Source: DASSKK01 sp035690495
Lineage (GTDB): Bacteria; Actinomycetota; Actinomycetes; Propionibacteriales; Nocardioidaceae
Assembly: GCA_035690495.1 (NCBI GenBank)
Contig: DASSKK010000076.1
Coordinates: 1 to 51,314 of the forward strand
Reading direction: 5' to 3'
Length of the DNA: 51,314 bases
Shown here: in pieces, positions 7,897-16,218 of the stretch
Layout: every line of letters starts with the position of its first letter
Position numbering within the stretch: position 1 is the first letter of the stretch
The notes under the pieces: generated by a model
The model's input: the letters and a program-made list of their open reading frames with translations, nothing else
Told to the model about the DNA's origin: nothing
Database searches by the model: none
Program-made: the position numbers and the translations under genes

Positions 7897-7936
7897 GTGG
7901 TTGAGGTGCGAGCCGCTAGGCGAGCCTCGAAACCAC
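7897..7936. repeat. REP-like palindromic repeat
   Basis: GTGGTT plus GAGG at 7897-7906 pairs with CCTC plus AACCAC at 7925-7936, with a one-base bulge, around a GCGAGC-rich loop. The sequence has the GTGGTTGAG...CTCGAAACCAC character of dispersed extragenic palindromes that I associate with Nocardioides-type genomes. Related pieces occur at 14103-14152 and 46168-46192. It lies between two divergent small genes and ends about 80 nt before the next start. Confidence 0.6.
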
Positions 7937-8016
7937 GGGTCCACTCTGAGGTCACCCGTGCGAGGCTGCGCTCAAAAGGGCGCCGCGGGTTACGGGCACG
8001 TGTCTAGGCTGGGTGC

Positions 8017-8220
8017 GTGGGCAAGTTCGTGCTGGTCGTGATCATCATCGCGGCCCTCGTGTACGCCGGGATGTGGCTGCTGGAGCAGCGTCGTGTGGCC
8101 GGGCACAACCGGCCGAGGAAGCCGGCGCCCCGGGTCTCCGCGCCCGACGACGACGACGAGTTCCTGCGCCGTCTGCGCCGGCCGCGCAGCGACGACGGCG
8201 GCTCCGACCACGGCACCTGA
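8017..8220 (+). CDS. Small single-pass membrane protein, unknown function
   Basis: This 67-residue protein has an N-terminal membrane helix (KFVLVVIIIAALVYAGMWLL). A basic/proline segment and a charged cytoplasmic tail follow (DDDDEFLRRLRRPRSDDGG). It starts at a GTG. The -10-like box TAGGCT ends 6 nt before that GTG, so the message is probably leaderless, which also supports this start. I recognise no family. Small actinobacterial membrane proteins of this form often sit beside DUF4229 or cytochrome genes. Confidence 0.65.
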   Translation: MGKFVLVVIIIAALVYAGMWLLEQRRVAGHNRPRKPAPRVSAPDDDDEFLRRLRRPRSDDGGSDHGT

Positions 8221-8451
8221 CCCACCTCGGCGTCCCCCTTCCGACGTCTCAGCTGCGTTGGGACAGGAAAAGGCTCTGTCGCCACAGCGAAATCGCACGC
8301 GGGCAGGCCGGAGCTCCAGGCTTTTTCTCCTGTTGAAATACGCGAGTCTGGCCCGTACTCAGATCCGGCCGAGCATTGAAGCGGCCGCTTGAAGCGGTAG
8401 AGGAAATCGAGTTCGCTGCCTGAATGATCCTCACTGCGGGTGGCAGGGCAG

Positions 8452-9555
8452 CTACTTACCGGCGTAGGAGTGCATGCTGTCGCCGCCGAAGAAGTAGTTG
8501 ATCCCGACGAAGTTGAACAGCAGAGTCGCGAACCCGATCAGTGCGATCGTGGCGGCCAGCTTCCCCTTCCAGCCCGCGGTGGCGCGGGCGTGCAGGTAGG
8601 CGGCGTACACCACCCAGGTGATGAACGCCCAGACCTCCTTGGGGTCCCAGTTCCAGTAGGACCCCCAGGCGTACTCCGCCCAGATCGGCCCGGCCACCAG
8701 CGCCGCGAACGTCCAGATCGGGAAGCCGAACGCGTGCACCCGGTAGGCGACCCGGTCCAGCACCCGCAGCTCCGGAAGCCTGGCCAGATAGCCGCGCGGC
8801 GACAGCGTGCCCCGGTCGATCGCCCGCTGCTTGAGCAGGAACAGGACCGACGCGATCGCCCCGACGGCGAAGGCGCCCGAGGCGATGATCGCTGCCGTGA
8901 CGTGGATCATCAGCCAGTAGGAGTGCAGCGCCGGCACGAGCGGCCCGGCGGGCTCGTAGAGCACCAGCACGTCGACCATGAGTACGACGACCAGGAACGC
9001 GGTCACCAGCAGGCCCATCCAGCGCAGCCGGTAGCGGCGCAGGAGCAGCAGGTACATCACCGAGACGCCCAGCGTGCCCGCCATCGTGAACTCGTACATG
9101 TTGCCCCAGGGCACCCGGATCGGGTCGGACCCGAGTCCGCGCGTGACCAGCGCCGCCGCGTGCAGCAGGCACCCCAGCACGGTCAGCGCAACCCCGATCC
9201 GCCCGAACTGCTCGATGCGGGTATCAGAGACGGCCTCCGGTCCGTCCGAACCGACGGCAAGAGCGGCCGCACCCGAGCCTGCCGCAGCGTCCTCGCGCGG
9301 CAGGACGGCGGTAGCGGCGGTGTTGGCGGTCGACTCGGACGAGGCGGCGGACGCTGGCCGGGTCTGGCGGGCCTCGCGACGAAGGAGCGAGGTGGGTGCG
9401 GCGGCGGTGTCCGCCGAGGTGAACGACGGCGCAGCCGCGGGCACCCGCCGTCCCATCGCGTATTCGGTGATGTGGGCGACGAACGCCAGCACGTAGACGA
9501 TCGAGGCGAACATGATCGCGTGGTTGCTGAAGGAGGCGAAGTCCGCGGCGCTCAC
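8452..9555 (-). CDS. ccsB: c-type cytochrome biogenesis protein CcsB/CcsA (ResC-type haem handling protein)
   Basis: This is a 367-residue polytopic protein of the system II cytochrome-c maturation pathway. With ResB it delivers haem across the membrane and ligates it to apocytochromes. The haem-binding WWD motif is seen in WGSYWNWDPKEVWAFITWVVYAAYLHAR. Conserved PWGNMYEFTMAG and HVTAAIIASGAFAVGAIASVLFLL blocks precede it. An Ala/Ser/Thr-rich insert (about residues 45-110) after the first helix is low-complexity and longer than in many homologues. The GTG start overlaps the ResB stop as GTGA, so this is the last gene of the hemL-resA-ccdA-resB-ccsB operon. Confidence 0.93.
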   Translation of the reverse strand: MSAADFASFSNHAIMFASIVYVLAFVAHITEYAMGRRVPAAAPSFTSADTAAAPTSLLRREARQTRPASAASSESTANTAATAVLPREDAAAGSGAAALAVGSDGPEAVSDTRIEQFGRIGVALTVLGCLLHAAALVTRGLGSDPIRVPWGNMYEFTMAGTLGVSVMYLLLLRRYRLRWMGLLVTAFLVVVLMVDVLVLYEPAGPLVPALHSYWLMIHVTAAIIASGAFAVGAIASVLFLLKQRAIDRGTLSPRGYLARLPELRVLDRVAYRVHAFGFPIWTFAALVAGPIWAEYAWGSYWNWDPKEVWAFITWVVYAAYLHARATAGWKGKLAATIALIGFATLLFNFVGINYFFGGDSMHSYAGK

Positions 9556-11204
9556 TTGTGCTCCTGCATCGGTGCGGGTGGGTGGTTGCTGACAAGCCGT
9601 TCCAGCTCGTCGAGCTCGTCGGCCAGTCCGCCGCCCCCCGAGCTGCGGTCCAACCCGGCCAGCTCGACCACCGTACGCCCGTCCCGTCGGGTCACTCGCG
9701 CCCAGGCCCGTCTCGGCCTGACGAACAGCGAGCCGAGCAGCCCGAGGATGCCGAGCAGCACCCCGATCAGCGCGATGTCCTTGCCGGGGCTGTCGCTGAC
9801 CTGGAGCTTGACCCACTGGTCGACCTTGTCGAACCGGATCGACCCGGCGCCGTTCGGGAGCTGCACGGTCTGCCCGGGACTCAGCTTCAGCCGGGCGGTC
9901 GGGCCGAGCTTGGCCGGCCCGGAGCTGGCGAACGGCTTCAGGTGCGTCTTGTCCAGCTCGTAGACGTTCTGCGACCCGGCGTCCATGCCGAGGTCGCCGT
10001 GGTAGGGCACCAGCGAGAGCACCGGTACCAGCGCGGCCGGGAACCGCGAGAACGGGCCGCGGGCGTCGGTGAAGCCGTAGGTGGGCAGGAACAGCCCCTC
10101 GAACCCGAGCTGCTCCGGGACGGCGTCCGGGGCCTTGATCACGCCGAAGGACTCGAACGTCGAGTTGTGCGGCAGGAACACCACCGGTCCCTTGTAGGCG
10201 ATGTGGCCCTTGCCGTCCTTGACGGTGACGACCGGGGCGTAGCCGTGCCCGACCAGGAACACGTTGACGCCGTGCAGGTTCAGCGGGTGGTTGACCGACA
10301 GCTTCGCGTGCTGCTGCGGGGCACCGGGCTCGTCGGTGTAGGTGATCTTGGAGGAGAACGTGGTCGGCTGCCCGGCCTGCGGGCCGGCGGTGAGATAGTC
10401 GGCGTGGAAGTTCTTCACGGTCAGGCTGATCGGCGGCAGGTCACCGGGCGAGAACAGTGAGCCGGGCGAGAACTCGTCGTACTGGCTGAGCGAGTTGGAG
10501 AAGCCCTGCCCGACCACGGTGATCACGCCGCCCTTGTAGCCGAACAGCTGCCCGTAGGCGAAGCCGACCAGCACGATGAGCACCGAGACGTGGAACAGCA
10601 GGTTGCCGGCCTCCCGCAGGTAGCCGCGCTCGCCCGCCACGGAGTCCTCGCGCAGCTCTGCGCGGTAGCGGCGACGACGGAGTACGGCGTGCGTGCGAGC
10701 AAGTGCGTCGGCCGGGTCGGCGTCGAGCTCGAACGTGCGCGACTCCGGGAGCCGGGACAGGTTGCGAGGGGTGCGCGGCGGACGGGCGCGCATGTTGCGC
10801 CAGTAGATCCGCAGCCGCGGCACGATGCACCCCATCAGCGAGATCATCAGCAGCAGGTAGATCGCCGAGAACCACGGAGAGTCGAACACCGAGAACAGGC
10901 CGAGCTTCTCGTAGATCGGCGCGAGCGTCGGGTGGTCGGCCTTCCAGTTCGACACGTCGACGGCGTTGATGTTGCTCTGCGGGATCACCGACCCCGGGAC
11001 GGCCGCGAGAGCGAGCAGGAACAGCAGCACCAGCGCGGTGCGCATCGACGTGAGCTGCCGCCACGCCCAGCGTCCGAGCTCGACCGGGCTCAGGGCCGGC
11101 GGTGCCGGCGGCGGGGTCGGCGGGGTGGTCGCCGCAGCGCCCGCGCCGGTCGGCTCATCCGGGCCGGTCGCAGCCGTCACCTCTGTGTTCGTGGTGCTGC
11201 TCAT
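9552..11204 (-). CDS. resB: Cytochrome c biogenesis protein ResB
   Basis: This 550-residue partner of CcsB is required for haem attachment in system II. A proline/threonine-rich cytoplasmic N-terminus precedes membrane helices at TALVLLFLLALAAVPGSVIPQ, FSAIYLLLMISLMGCIVPRL and LFHVSVLIVLVGFAYGQL. A large extracytoplasmic domain follows, and a last helix ALIGVLLGILGLLGSLFV. The motif VPGSVIPQSNINAVDVSNW is typical of actinobacterial ResB. The ATG at 11204 overlaps the CcdA stop as ATGA, and the ResB stop overlaps the CcsB GTG. The frame continues upstream through ccdA, but only as a shadow. Confidence 0.93.
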   Translation of the reverse strand: MSSTTNTEVTAATGPDEPTGAGAAATTPPTPPPAPPALSPVELGRWAWRQLTSMRTALVLLFLLALAAVPGSVIPQSNINAVDVSNWKADHPTLAPIYEKLGLFSVFDSPWFSAIYLLLMISLMGCIVPRLRIYWRNMRARPPRTPRNLSRLPESRTFELDADPADALARTHAVLRRRRYRAELREDSVAGERGYLREAGNLLFHVSVLIVLVGFAYGQLFGYKGGVITVVGQGFSNSLSQYDEFSPGSLFSPGDLPPISLTVKNFHADYLTAGPQAGQPTTFSSKITYTDEPGAPQQHAKLSVNHPLNLHGVNVFLVGHGYAPVVTVKDGKGHIAYKGPVVFLPHNSTFESFGVIKAPDAVPEQLGFEGLFLPTYGFTDARGPFSRFPAALVPVLSLVPYHGDLGMDAGSQNVYELDKTHLKPFASSGPAKLGPTARLKLSPGQTVQLPNGAGSIRFDKVDQWVKLQVSDSPGKDIALIGVLLGILGLLGSLFVRPRRAWARVTRRDGRTVVELAGLDRSSGGGGLADELDELERLVSNHPPAPMQEHK

Positions 11205-11962
11205 ACCGCCGTGGTCACCACCGGCAGCCAGCTGCGAAGGTCGGCGACCCACTGGTCCCAGATGCCGCTGACGAGCAGCACGCCTACGGCGATCAGCAGC
11301 AGGCCCCCGAGCCGGGTGACCCAGACCTGGTGACGGCGTACGAACCCGACCGCACCGAGCATCCGGCGGAACGCGAACCCGGCGACGAGGAACGGGATGC
11401 CCAGGCCCAGGGAGTAGGCGACCGACAGGATCGCGCCGCGGGAGGCGGTGCCCTCGTGCACGGCGAGCGTCTGAACGGCGGCCAGGGTCGGCCCGATGCA
11501 GGGCGTCCAGCCCAGGCCGAACAGCACGCCGAGCAACGGCGCGGCGGCGAGTCCGACCGCGGGGACCCGGTGCACCCGCACGTCGCGCTGCAGCCAGGGC
11601 AGGAAGCCGAGGAAGGCCACCCCGACCAGGATCGTGATCACGCCGAGCACGATCGTGATCTGCCGCATGTAGTCGAACAGCCAGCCGCCGAGGGCTCCGG
11701 AGACGAACCCGAGCGCCACGAACACGAACGTGAAGCCGAGCACGAACAGCAGGGAGCCGAGCACCAGCCGGCCGCGGCGGGCGTTCTGCAGGTCGGCCCC
11801 GGACAGGCCGGTGGCGTAGGACAGGTAGCCGGGCAGCAGCGGCACCACGCACGGGGAGAAGAACGACACCAGCCCGGCGACCGCCGCCACCGGCAGCGCG
11901 AGCAGCAGCGACCCGGAGAGCACCGTGTCGCGGAACCAGCCTGCGATGTCGAACGCGATCAC
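11201..11962 (-). CDS. ccdA: Cytochrome c biogenesis protein CcdA (thiol-reductant transporter)
   Basis: This 253-residue, six-helix membrane protein passes electrons from cytoplasmic thioredoxin to ResA outside the membrane, which keeps apocytochrome cysteines reduced. The two redox cysteines are in SFFSPCVVPLLPGYLSY and GLGWTPCIGPTLAA, in the expected halves of the protein. The GTG start at 11962 overlaps the ResA stop as GTGA, and the ATGA at the other end couples it to ResB. Length and motifs are normal for the family. Confidence 0.95.
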   Translation of the reverse strand: MIAFDIAGWFRDTVLSGSLLLALPVAAVAGLVSFFSPCVVPLLPGYLSYATGLSGADLQNARRGRLVLGSLLFVLGFTFVFVALGFVSGALGGWLFDYMRQITIVLGVITILVGVAFLGFLPWLQRDVRVHRVPAVGLAAAPLLGVLFGLGWTPCIGPTLAAVQTLAVHEGTASRGAILSVAYSLGLGIPFLVAGFAFRRMLGAVGFVRRHQVWVTRLGGLLLIAVGVLLVSGIWDQWVADLRSWLPVVTTAV

Positions 11963-12585
11963 GCCGGCCCCTTGCCCTTGTCACCGGCGGTCGAGCCCGC
12001 CGAGACCCCGCCGACGAGATCCTCCAGCGTGGTGCGGTCGATCTGGCCGAGCACGCTGGCCGCCACCCGGCCGTGCCGGTCGATGATCACCGTGCTCGGG
12101 ATCGAGTTCGGGGTCAGCGTGCCGTGGAAGGCCAGCAGCGTCTTCCCGCTCTGGTCGTAGATGCTGGGGTAAGGCACGTCGAAGTGCCGCATGTATGCAC
12201 GGGCGGCGGCCTTGCTGGGGTCGCGGGAGTCGATGCCGAGGAACGCCACGCCCTTGTCGGACAGGTCGCGGGCCGCCGAGGACAGCATCGCCGCCTCGGC
12301 CCGGCAGTCCCCGCACCAGGACCCCCAGACGTTCACCACCACGACCTTGCCTGCGTAGTCGGACAGCGACAGCGGCCGGCCGTCCAGGGTGGTGCCGGAC
12401 ACCGGGCCCGGCTTCTCCCGGTCGGCCACGGGCAGCGCTGTGATCGCGCCGTTCCCGCTGACGTAGCCCTGGCCGCTGCCGCTGCCGGCGGATCCGCCGA
12501 TGCCGCTGGAGCATCCGGACAGGACGAGCAGGCCGGTCGCCGCGGCGAGCGCGAGAACGGGGACGGTACGTCGTAGGCGCGGCAC
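11959..12585 (-). CDS. resA: ResA/TlpA-like thioredoxin-fold lipoprotein
   Basis: This 208-residue exported thioredoxin-like protein acts in cytochrome c maturation by reducing apocytochrome thiols. A signal peptide ends in the lipobox VLSGC, with Cys25 the predicted lipidated residue. The active site is VWGSWCGDCRAEA (Cys91 and Cys94), and the cis-proline region is seen at NSIPSTVIIDRHGRV. A Gly/Ser linker separates the membrane anchor from the catalytic domain. The GTG start lies 3 nt after the phosphatase stop, and its own stop overlaps ccdA. Confidence 0.92.
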   Translation of the reverse strand: MPRLRRTVPVLALAAATGLLVLSGCSSGIGGSAGSGSGQGYVSGNGAITALPVADREKPGPVSGTTLDGRPLSLSDYAGKVVVVNVWGSWCGDCRAEAAMLSSAARDLSDKGVAFLGIDSRDPSKAAARAYMRHFDVPYPSIYDQSGKTLLAFHGTLTPNSIPSTVIIDRHGRVAASVLGQIDRTTLEDLVGGVSAGSTAGDKGKGPA

Positions 12586-12588
12586 TGC

Positions 12589-13272
12589 TCAGCCGTCCCG
12601 CATGGGGGGCAGGTCCTGCTCGTCGGCGCCGCCGGCGGAGAACGCGGTGTTCAGGTCCTGACGCGGGATGAGGTCCGCGGCCGGCTCGGAGTAGCTCACC
12701 GTGGTCAACGTGTCGTCCTCGAACGTGAACGTGGTCAGGCTGCACAGCGTGCACTGTCGCCTGCGCGGGTCGTGCAGGAAGCGCCGCCCCTCCGCGTGCA
12801 GGCGGGTCACCCAGATCGGCAGCTGGTGGGAGACGATCACCGCCTCGTGGCCGGCCGCGCGGTCGCGTACGTCGTACACCGCGGCCATCATCCGAGCCGC
12901 GATCTGGGTGTAGGGCTCGCCCCAGGACGGACGGAACGGGTTCCAGAGATGTCGCCATGAGCTCGGCTTGCGCAGCACGCCGTCGCCTACTCCGAACGTC
13001 TTGCCCTCGAACACGTTGGTCGACTCGATCACGCGGACGTCGGTGTGCACCGGCAGGCTGCGCGCGACCGCGAGCGGCTCGGCGGTCTGCCGGGCCCGGT
13101 CCAGCGGAGAGCTGACCAGCGCGGTGATGTCCCGGTCGGCGATCGTGTCGGCGACCCGGCGGGCCATCTGCTGCCCGAGGTCGGACAGGTAGTAGCCGTC
13201 GCGGCGCCCGTAGAGGACGCCGGTCGGGTTGTGCACCTCGCCGTGCCGGAGCAGGTGGACGCTGGTCCTCAT
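12589..13272 (-). CDS. Histidine phosphatase superfamily protein (phosphoglycerate mutase-like)
   Basis: This 227-residue protein starts MRTSVHLLRHGEVHNP, with the catalytic LLRHGE motif at the N-terminus. Family features follow: SSPLDRARQTAEPLA, and the second histidine in EAVIVSHQLPIW. The substrate is unknown. It sits between hemL and resA, as the Rv0525-type gene does in mycobacteria, so a link to the haem/cytochrome operon is plausible but unproved. Its ATG overlaps the hemL stop as ATGA. Confidence 0.88.
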   Translation of the reverse strand: MRTSVHLLRHGEVHNPTGVLYGRRDGYYLSDLGQQMARRVADTIADRDITALVSSPLDRARQTAEPLAVARSLPVHTDVRVIESTNVFEGKTFGVGDGVLRKPSSWRHLWNPFRPSWGEPYTQIAARMMAAVYDVRDRAAGHEAVIVSHQLPIWVTRLHAEGRRFLHDPRRRQCTLCSLTTFTFEDDTLTTVSYSEPAADLIPRQDLNTAFSAGGADEQDLPPMRDG

Positions 13273-14651
13273 CGGGTCCCGTCCATGCCCGCGGCGGCCT
13301 TGGCGGCCATCGGCAGCGCCGCGACGATCCGGTCGACGGCCTGCTCGTCGTGGGCCGCGGAGACGAACCACACCTCGTAGGCGCTCGGAGGCAGGTACAC
13401 CCCTTGCTCGAGCATCGCGTGGAAGAACGCGCGGTGCCGCGGCAGGTTCTGCGCGGAGGCGGCCGCGAAGTCGGGGACGGAGCTCACCCCCGGTTCGACG
13501 AAGAAGACGCTGAACATGTTCCCCACGGCCTGTACGACGTGCGGCACCCCGGCCTCGTCGAGGGCCGCTCCCACCTCGGCGCGCACGGTGGCCGCGGCGG
13601 CGTCGAGCCGTGCGTAGACCTCGTCGTCGGCCAGCCGCAGCGTGGTCAACCCGGCGGTGGCTGCGACGGGGTTCCCCGAGAGGGTCCCGGCCTGGTAGAC
13701 CGGCCCGTCCGGGGACAGCAGCGCCATCACGTCGGCCCGGCCGCCGAACGCAGCAGCCGGGAAGCCGCCGCCCATCACCTTGCCGAAAGTGACCAGGTCC
13801 GGCGACCAGCCCTCCCGGGCGCCGTCGAGACCCCAGTGCCCGCTGCGGCCGACCCGGAAGCCGGTCATCACCTCGTCGCTGATGAACAGCGCGCCGTGCT
13901 CGGCGGAGGTCGTCGACAGGTGGCGGTTGAAGCCGGGCGCCGGCGGCACCACGCCCATGTTGCCGGGGGCCGCCTCGGTGATCAGGGCGGCGATGCGGTC
14001 GCCGTGCTCGGCGAAGACGGCGTCGACCGCGGCGGTGTCGTTGTAGGGGATCACCAGCGTCTGCGCCGCGGCCGCGCTCGGCACACCGGGTGAGCTCGGG
14101 ACGGCATGAGCCTGTCCTGAGGAGCGAACGGAGTGAGCGTCTCGAAGGGTGGCGAGCCCGGACCCGGCCTCGGCGAGCAGAGCGTCGACGTGGCCGTGGT
14201 AGCAGCCGGCGAACTTCACCACCAGGTCGCGGCCGGTGAACCCGCGCGCCAGCCGGATCGCGGACATGGTGGCCTCGGTGCCGGAGGAGACCAGTCGCAC
14301 CAGGTCGACGCTGGTGCGCGCCACGATCTCCTCGGCGAGCTCCACCTCGGCGACGGTCGGTGTGCCGTACGACGTACCGCGCGAGACGGCGCCCTGCACG
14401 GCCTGGATCACCTCGGGGTGGGCGTGGCCGAGGAGCATCGGTCCCCAGCTGCCCACCAGGTCGACGTACTCGTTGCCGTCCACGTCACGCAGGTAGGGGC
14501 CGGCGGCGCTCGCGATGAAGCGCGGTGTCCCGCCGACCGCGTGGAAGGCGCGCACCGGCGAGTTCACGCCGCCCGGCGTCACCGCGCGGGCACGCTCGAA
14601 CAAGGCATCCGAGCCGTCCGTCGATCCGGGGAAGGGCGTGCGCTGACTCAC
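13269..14651 (-). CDS. hemL: Glutamate-1-semialdehyde 2,1-aminomutase
   Basis: This PLP enzyme converts glutamate-1-semialdehyde to 5-aminolevulinate in the C5 haem pathway. The lysine motif VTFGKVMGGGFPAAAFGG, the GSWGPMLLGHAHPEV block and FISDEVMTGFRVG are all present. The GTG start gives 460 residues, longer than the usual 430-440. The excess is a 15-18 residue insert at about 167-183 (RDAHSVRSSGQAHAV), encoded by a REP-like sequence in an exposed loop after AGSGLATL. It is the first gene of the operon running into the phosphatase and the ResA-CcdA-ResB-CcsB genes, which ties precursor supply to cytochrome assembly. Confidence 0.95.
   Translation of the reverse strand: MSQRTPFPGSTDGSDALFERARAVTPGGVNSPVRAFHAVGGTPRFIASAAGPYLRDVDGNEYVDLVGSWGPMLLGHAHPEVIQAVQGAVSRGTSYGTPTVAEVELAEEIVARTSVDLVRLVSSGTEATMSAIRLARGFTGRDLVVKFAGCYHGHVDALLAEAGSGLATLRDAHSVRSSGQAHAVPSSPGVPSAAAAQTLVIPYNDTAAVDAVFAEHGDRIAALITEAAPGNMGVVPPAPGFNRHLSTTSAEHGALFISDEVMTGFRVGRSGHWGLDGAREGWSPDLVTFGKVMGGGFPAAAFGGRADVMALLSPDGPVYQAGTLSGNPVAATAGLTTLRLADDEVYARLDAAAATVRAEVGAALDEAGVPHVVQAVGNMFSVFFVEPGVSSVPDFAAASAQNLPRHRAFFHAMLEQGVYLPPSAYEVWFVSAAHDEQAVDRIVAALPMAAKAAAGMDGTR
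14103..14152. repeat. REP-like repeat inserted in frame in hemL
   Basis: The plus-strand segment contains GAGCCTGTCCTGAGGAGCG followed by AACGGAGTGAGCGTCTCGAAG, a quasi-palindromic pattern of the kind dispersed between genes in Nocardioides-type genomes. Here it lies inside hemL without breaking the frame and adds about 15-18 residues. Confidence 0.6.
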
Positions 14652-14739
14652 CAGGTCATTGTCCCCGAGGGCGGTCGCGAACACGAACCAGCCCCGGTGT
14701 GGGTGACCGGGAACACGCCGGAGGCCCGCTGCGGCCCGG

Positions 14740-14767
14740 CGTAACGTCGGGGCGAGTGCCTCGTTGT
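14740..14767 (+). promoter_or_regulatory. Sigma-BldN-like promoter of the transglycosylase gene
   Basis: CGTAAC (14740-14745) and CGTTGT (14762-14767) are separated by 16 nt. This resembles the CGTAAC-N16-CGTTGA consensus reported for sigma-BldN. A start near 14774 would give a leader of about 68 nt before the GTG at 14842. A BldN-type sigma gene is present in this window at 23709. Confidence 0.6.
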
Positions 14768-14841
14768 CCCATGTGTAAGCCTGGGGCGCAGGGGGTATCC
14801 GTCCCGGTGCAGCGGGGCCAGAGCAAAGGGAGGGACCGAAG

Positions 14842-16206
14842 GTGCAGCACAGGGCGGAGAAGCCCGCGGGGTCGCACAAGCGACTGAGCACCTGGCAGAA
14901 GGCCACCGCGCTGGTGCCCCTTGCGCTGCTCTCGGGAGCGTGGACCACGAGCATGACCCTGGGCGGCGTCGCCCCGGCGAGCGCCCACTCCCGGCACCTT
15001 CCCGACGGCAGCACGGTGCCCAGCAAGGCCATCAAGGCCCCGGCGAACGTGCCGGTCGAGGGCCAGATCGCCCCCAGCGTGCCTGAGGGCTCCGCCCAGA
15101 GTGTGATCTCGAGCGCCTCCACGAACGGCATCCCCGCGGCAGCCCTGGCTGCCTACCAGCGGGCGGCTCAGATCATCGACTCCGCAGACCCGTCCTGCCA
15201 CCTCCAGTGGCCGTTGATCGCGGCGATCGGTCGGGTGGAGTCCAACCACGGCCGCTTCGGCGGCAACCGGCTCGGCTCCGACGGGATCAGCCGCCCGGGG
15301 ATCTACGGGATCCCGCTGGACGGCAGCAACGGCACCGCCACGGTCGCCGACACCGACGCCGGGCAGCTCGACCACGACTCGACGTACGACCGGGCGGTCG
15401 GGCCCATGCAGTTCATCCCGTCCACCTGGGCGATCGTCGGCGTCGACGCCGACGGCGACGGGCAGAAGAACCCCCAGGACATCAACGACGCCGCCCTGGC
15501 GACCGCGGTCTACCTGTGCTCCGGCAAGGAGGACCTGTCCACCGCGTCCGGGCAGCGTTCGGCGGTCTACCGCTACAACCACAGCCAGGCCTACGTGAAC
15601 CTCGTCCTGGCGATCATGCACGCCTACGAGAACGGCGACTTCACCTCGATCCCGAACGGCAGCCTCGGCTCGGTGACCTTCGAGCCGGCCCCGCTCGGCA
15701 CGCTCCAGGCCTCCGCGCCGCACACCGCGCACAAGAGGGCCCACCGGACGCACAAGGCGAGCAGCCAGCAGCCGACCCAGGCCAGCGGCGGGCCGAGCGC
15801 CTCGAGCACACCGAGCGGTCAGAGCTCCCAGAACGCAGGCCCGACGGCGCCTTCATCGCCGACGCCGAGCCCGACCAAGGCGGCCTCCAAGGTCACCAGC
15901 ACGGTCACGAAGGCGGCCAAGCCGGTCGTCGACACGATCTCGGCCGGCGCCGAGGCGGTGGGCTTCTGCACCAGCCACCTGCCCAGCCTGTCCACACTGT
16001 CGTCGGACGGCACGTCCACGGTGATCAACGACTGCGCGGCCAAGATCGTCGGCATGACGCCCGACCAGGCGTCCTCGGCGATCCCGGACACGCTGACCGG
16101 CGTGATCTCGTGGCTCGGGCTGACGCTCACCGACCTGCTGCCCACCGGCAGCCTCACCGGCGGCGGCGACGGCTCCGGCGGCGGCCTGCTCGGCGGCCTC
16201 GGCTGA
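14842..16206 (+). CDS. Secreted lytic murein transglycosylase
   Basis: This 454-residue exported protein has a signal-peptide-like N-terminus (ALVPLALLSGAWTTSMTLGGVAPASAHS). Its transglycosylase domain occupies about residues 90-260. The catalytic glutamate is in LIAAIGRVESNHGRFGG, and AVGPMQFIPSTWAIVGVDADGDGQKNPQDINDAALATAVYLC and YRYNHSQAYVNLVLAI are typical of the MltB/SLT-like actinobacterial group. A Ser/Thr/Pro-rich linker and a Gly-rich C-terminus follow. The GTG start has GGAGGGA 7-8 nt upstream. The sigma-BldN-like promoter suggests a role in cell-wall remodelling during development or stationary phase. Confidence 0.88.
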   Translation: MQHRAEKPAGSHKRLSTWQKATALVPLALLSGAWTTSMTLGGVAPASAHSRHLPDGSTVPSKAIKAPANVPVEGQIAPSVPEGSAQSVISSASTNGIPAAALAAYQRAAQIIDSADPSCHLQWPLIAAIGRVESNHGRFGGNRLGSDGISRPGIYGIPLDGSNGTATVADTDAGQLDHDSTYDRAVGPMQFIPSTWAIVGVDADGDGQKNPQDINDAALATAVYLCSGKEDLSTASGQRSAVYRYNHSQAYVNLVLAIMHAYENGDFTSIPNGSLGSVTFEPAPLGTLQASAPHTAHKRAHRTHKASSQQPTQASGGPSASSTPSGQSSQNAGPTAPSSPTPSPTKAASKVTSTVTKAAKPVVDTISAGAEAVGFCTSHLPSLSTLSSDGTSTVINDCAAKIVGMTPDQASSAIPDTLTGVISWLGLTLTDLLPTGSLTGGGDGSGGGLLGGLG

Positions 16207-16218
16207 CCCGCGCCCTAG

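Noticed and set aside
8379..8390. Perfect palindrome AAGCGGCCGCTT after ccsB
   Set aside because: It has no loop, no T-tract and no second copy at a promoter. It may be part of a weak terminator, but I see no way to tell. The rest of 8221-8451 holds no gene I can support.
9552..11984. A single 810-codon protein joining ccdA shadow sequence to ResB
   Set aside because: The upstream part lies in another frame of ccdA and has no homology. The ATGA overlap at 11204 gives the normal ResB length.
14652..14841. ydaO-type (cyclic di-AMP) riboswitch before the transglycosylase
   Set aside because: Such riboswitches often precede cell-wall hydrolases in actinobacteria and disA is in the window, but I could not find the conserved riboswitch core. 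The promoter leaves only about 68 nt of leader, too short.
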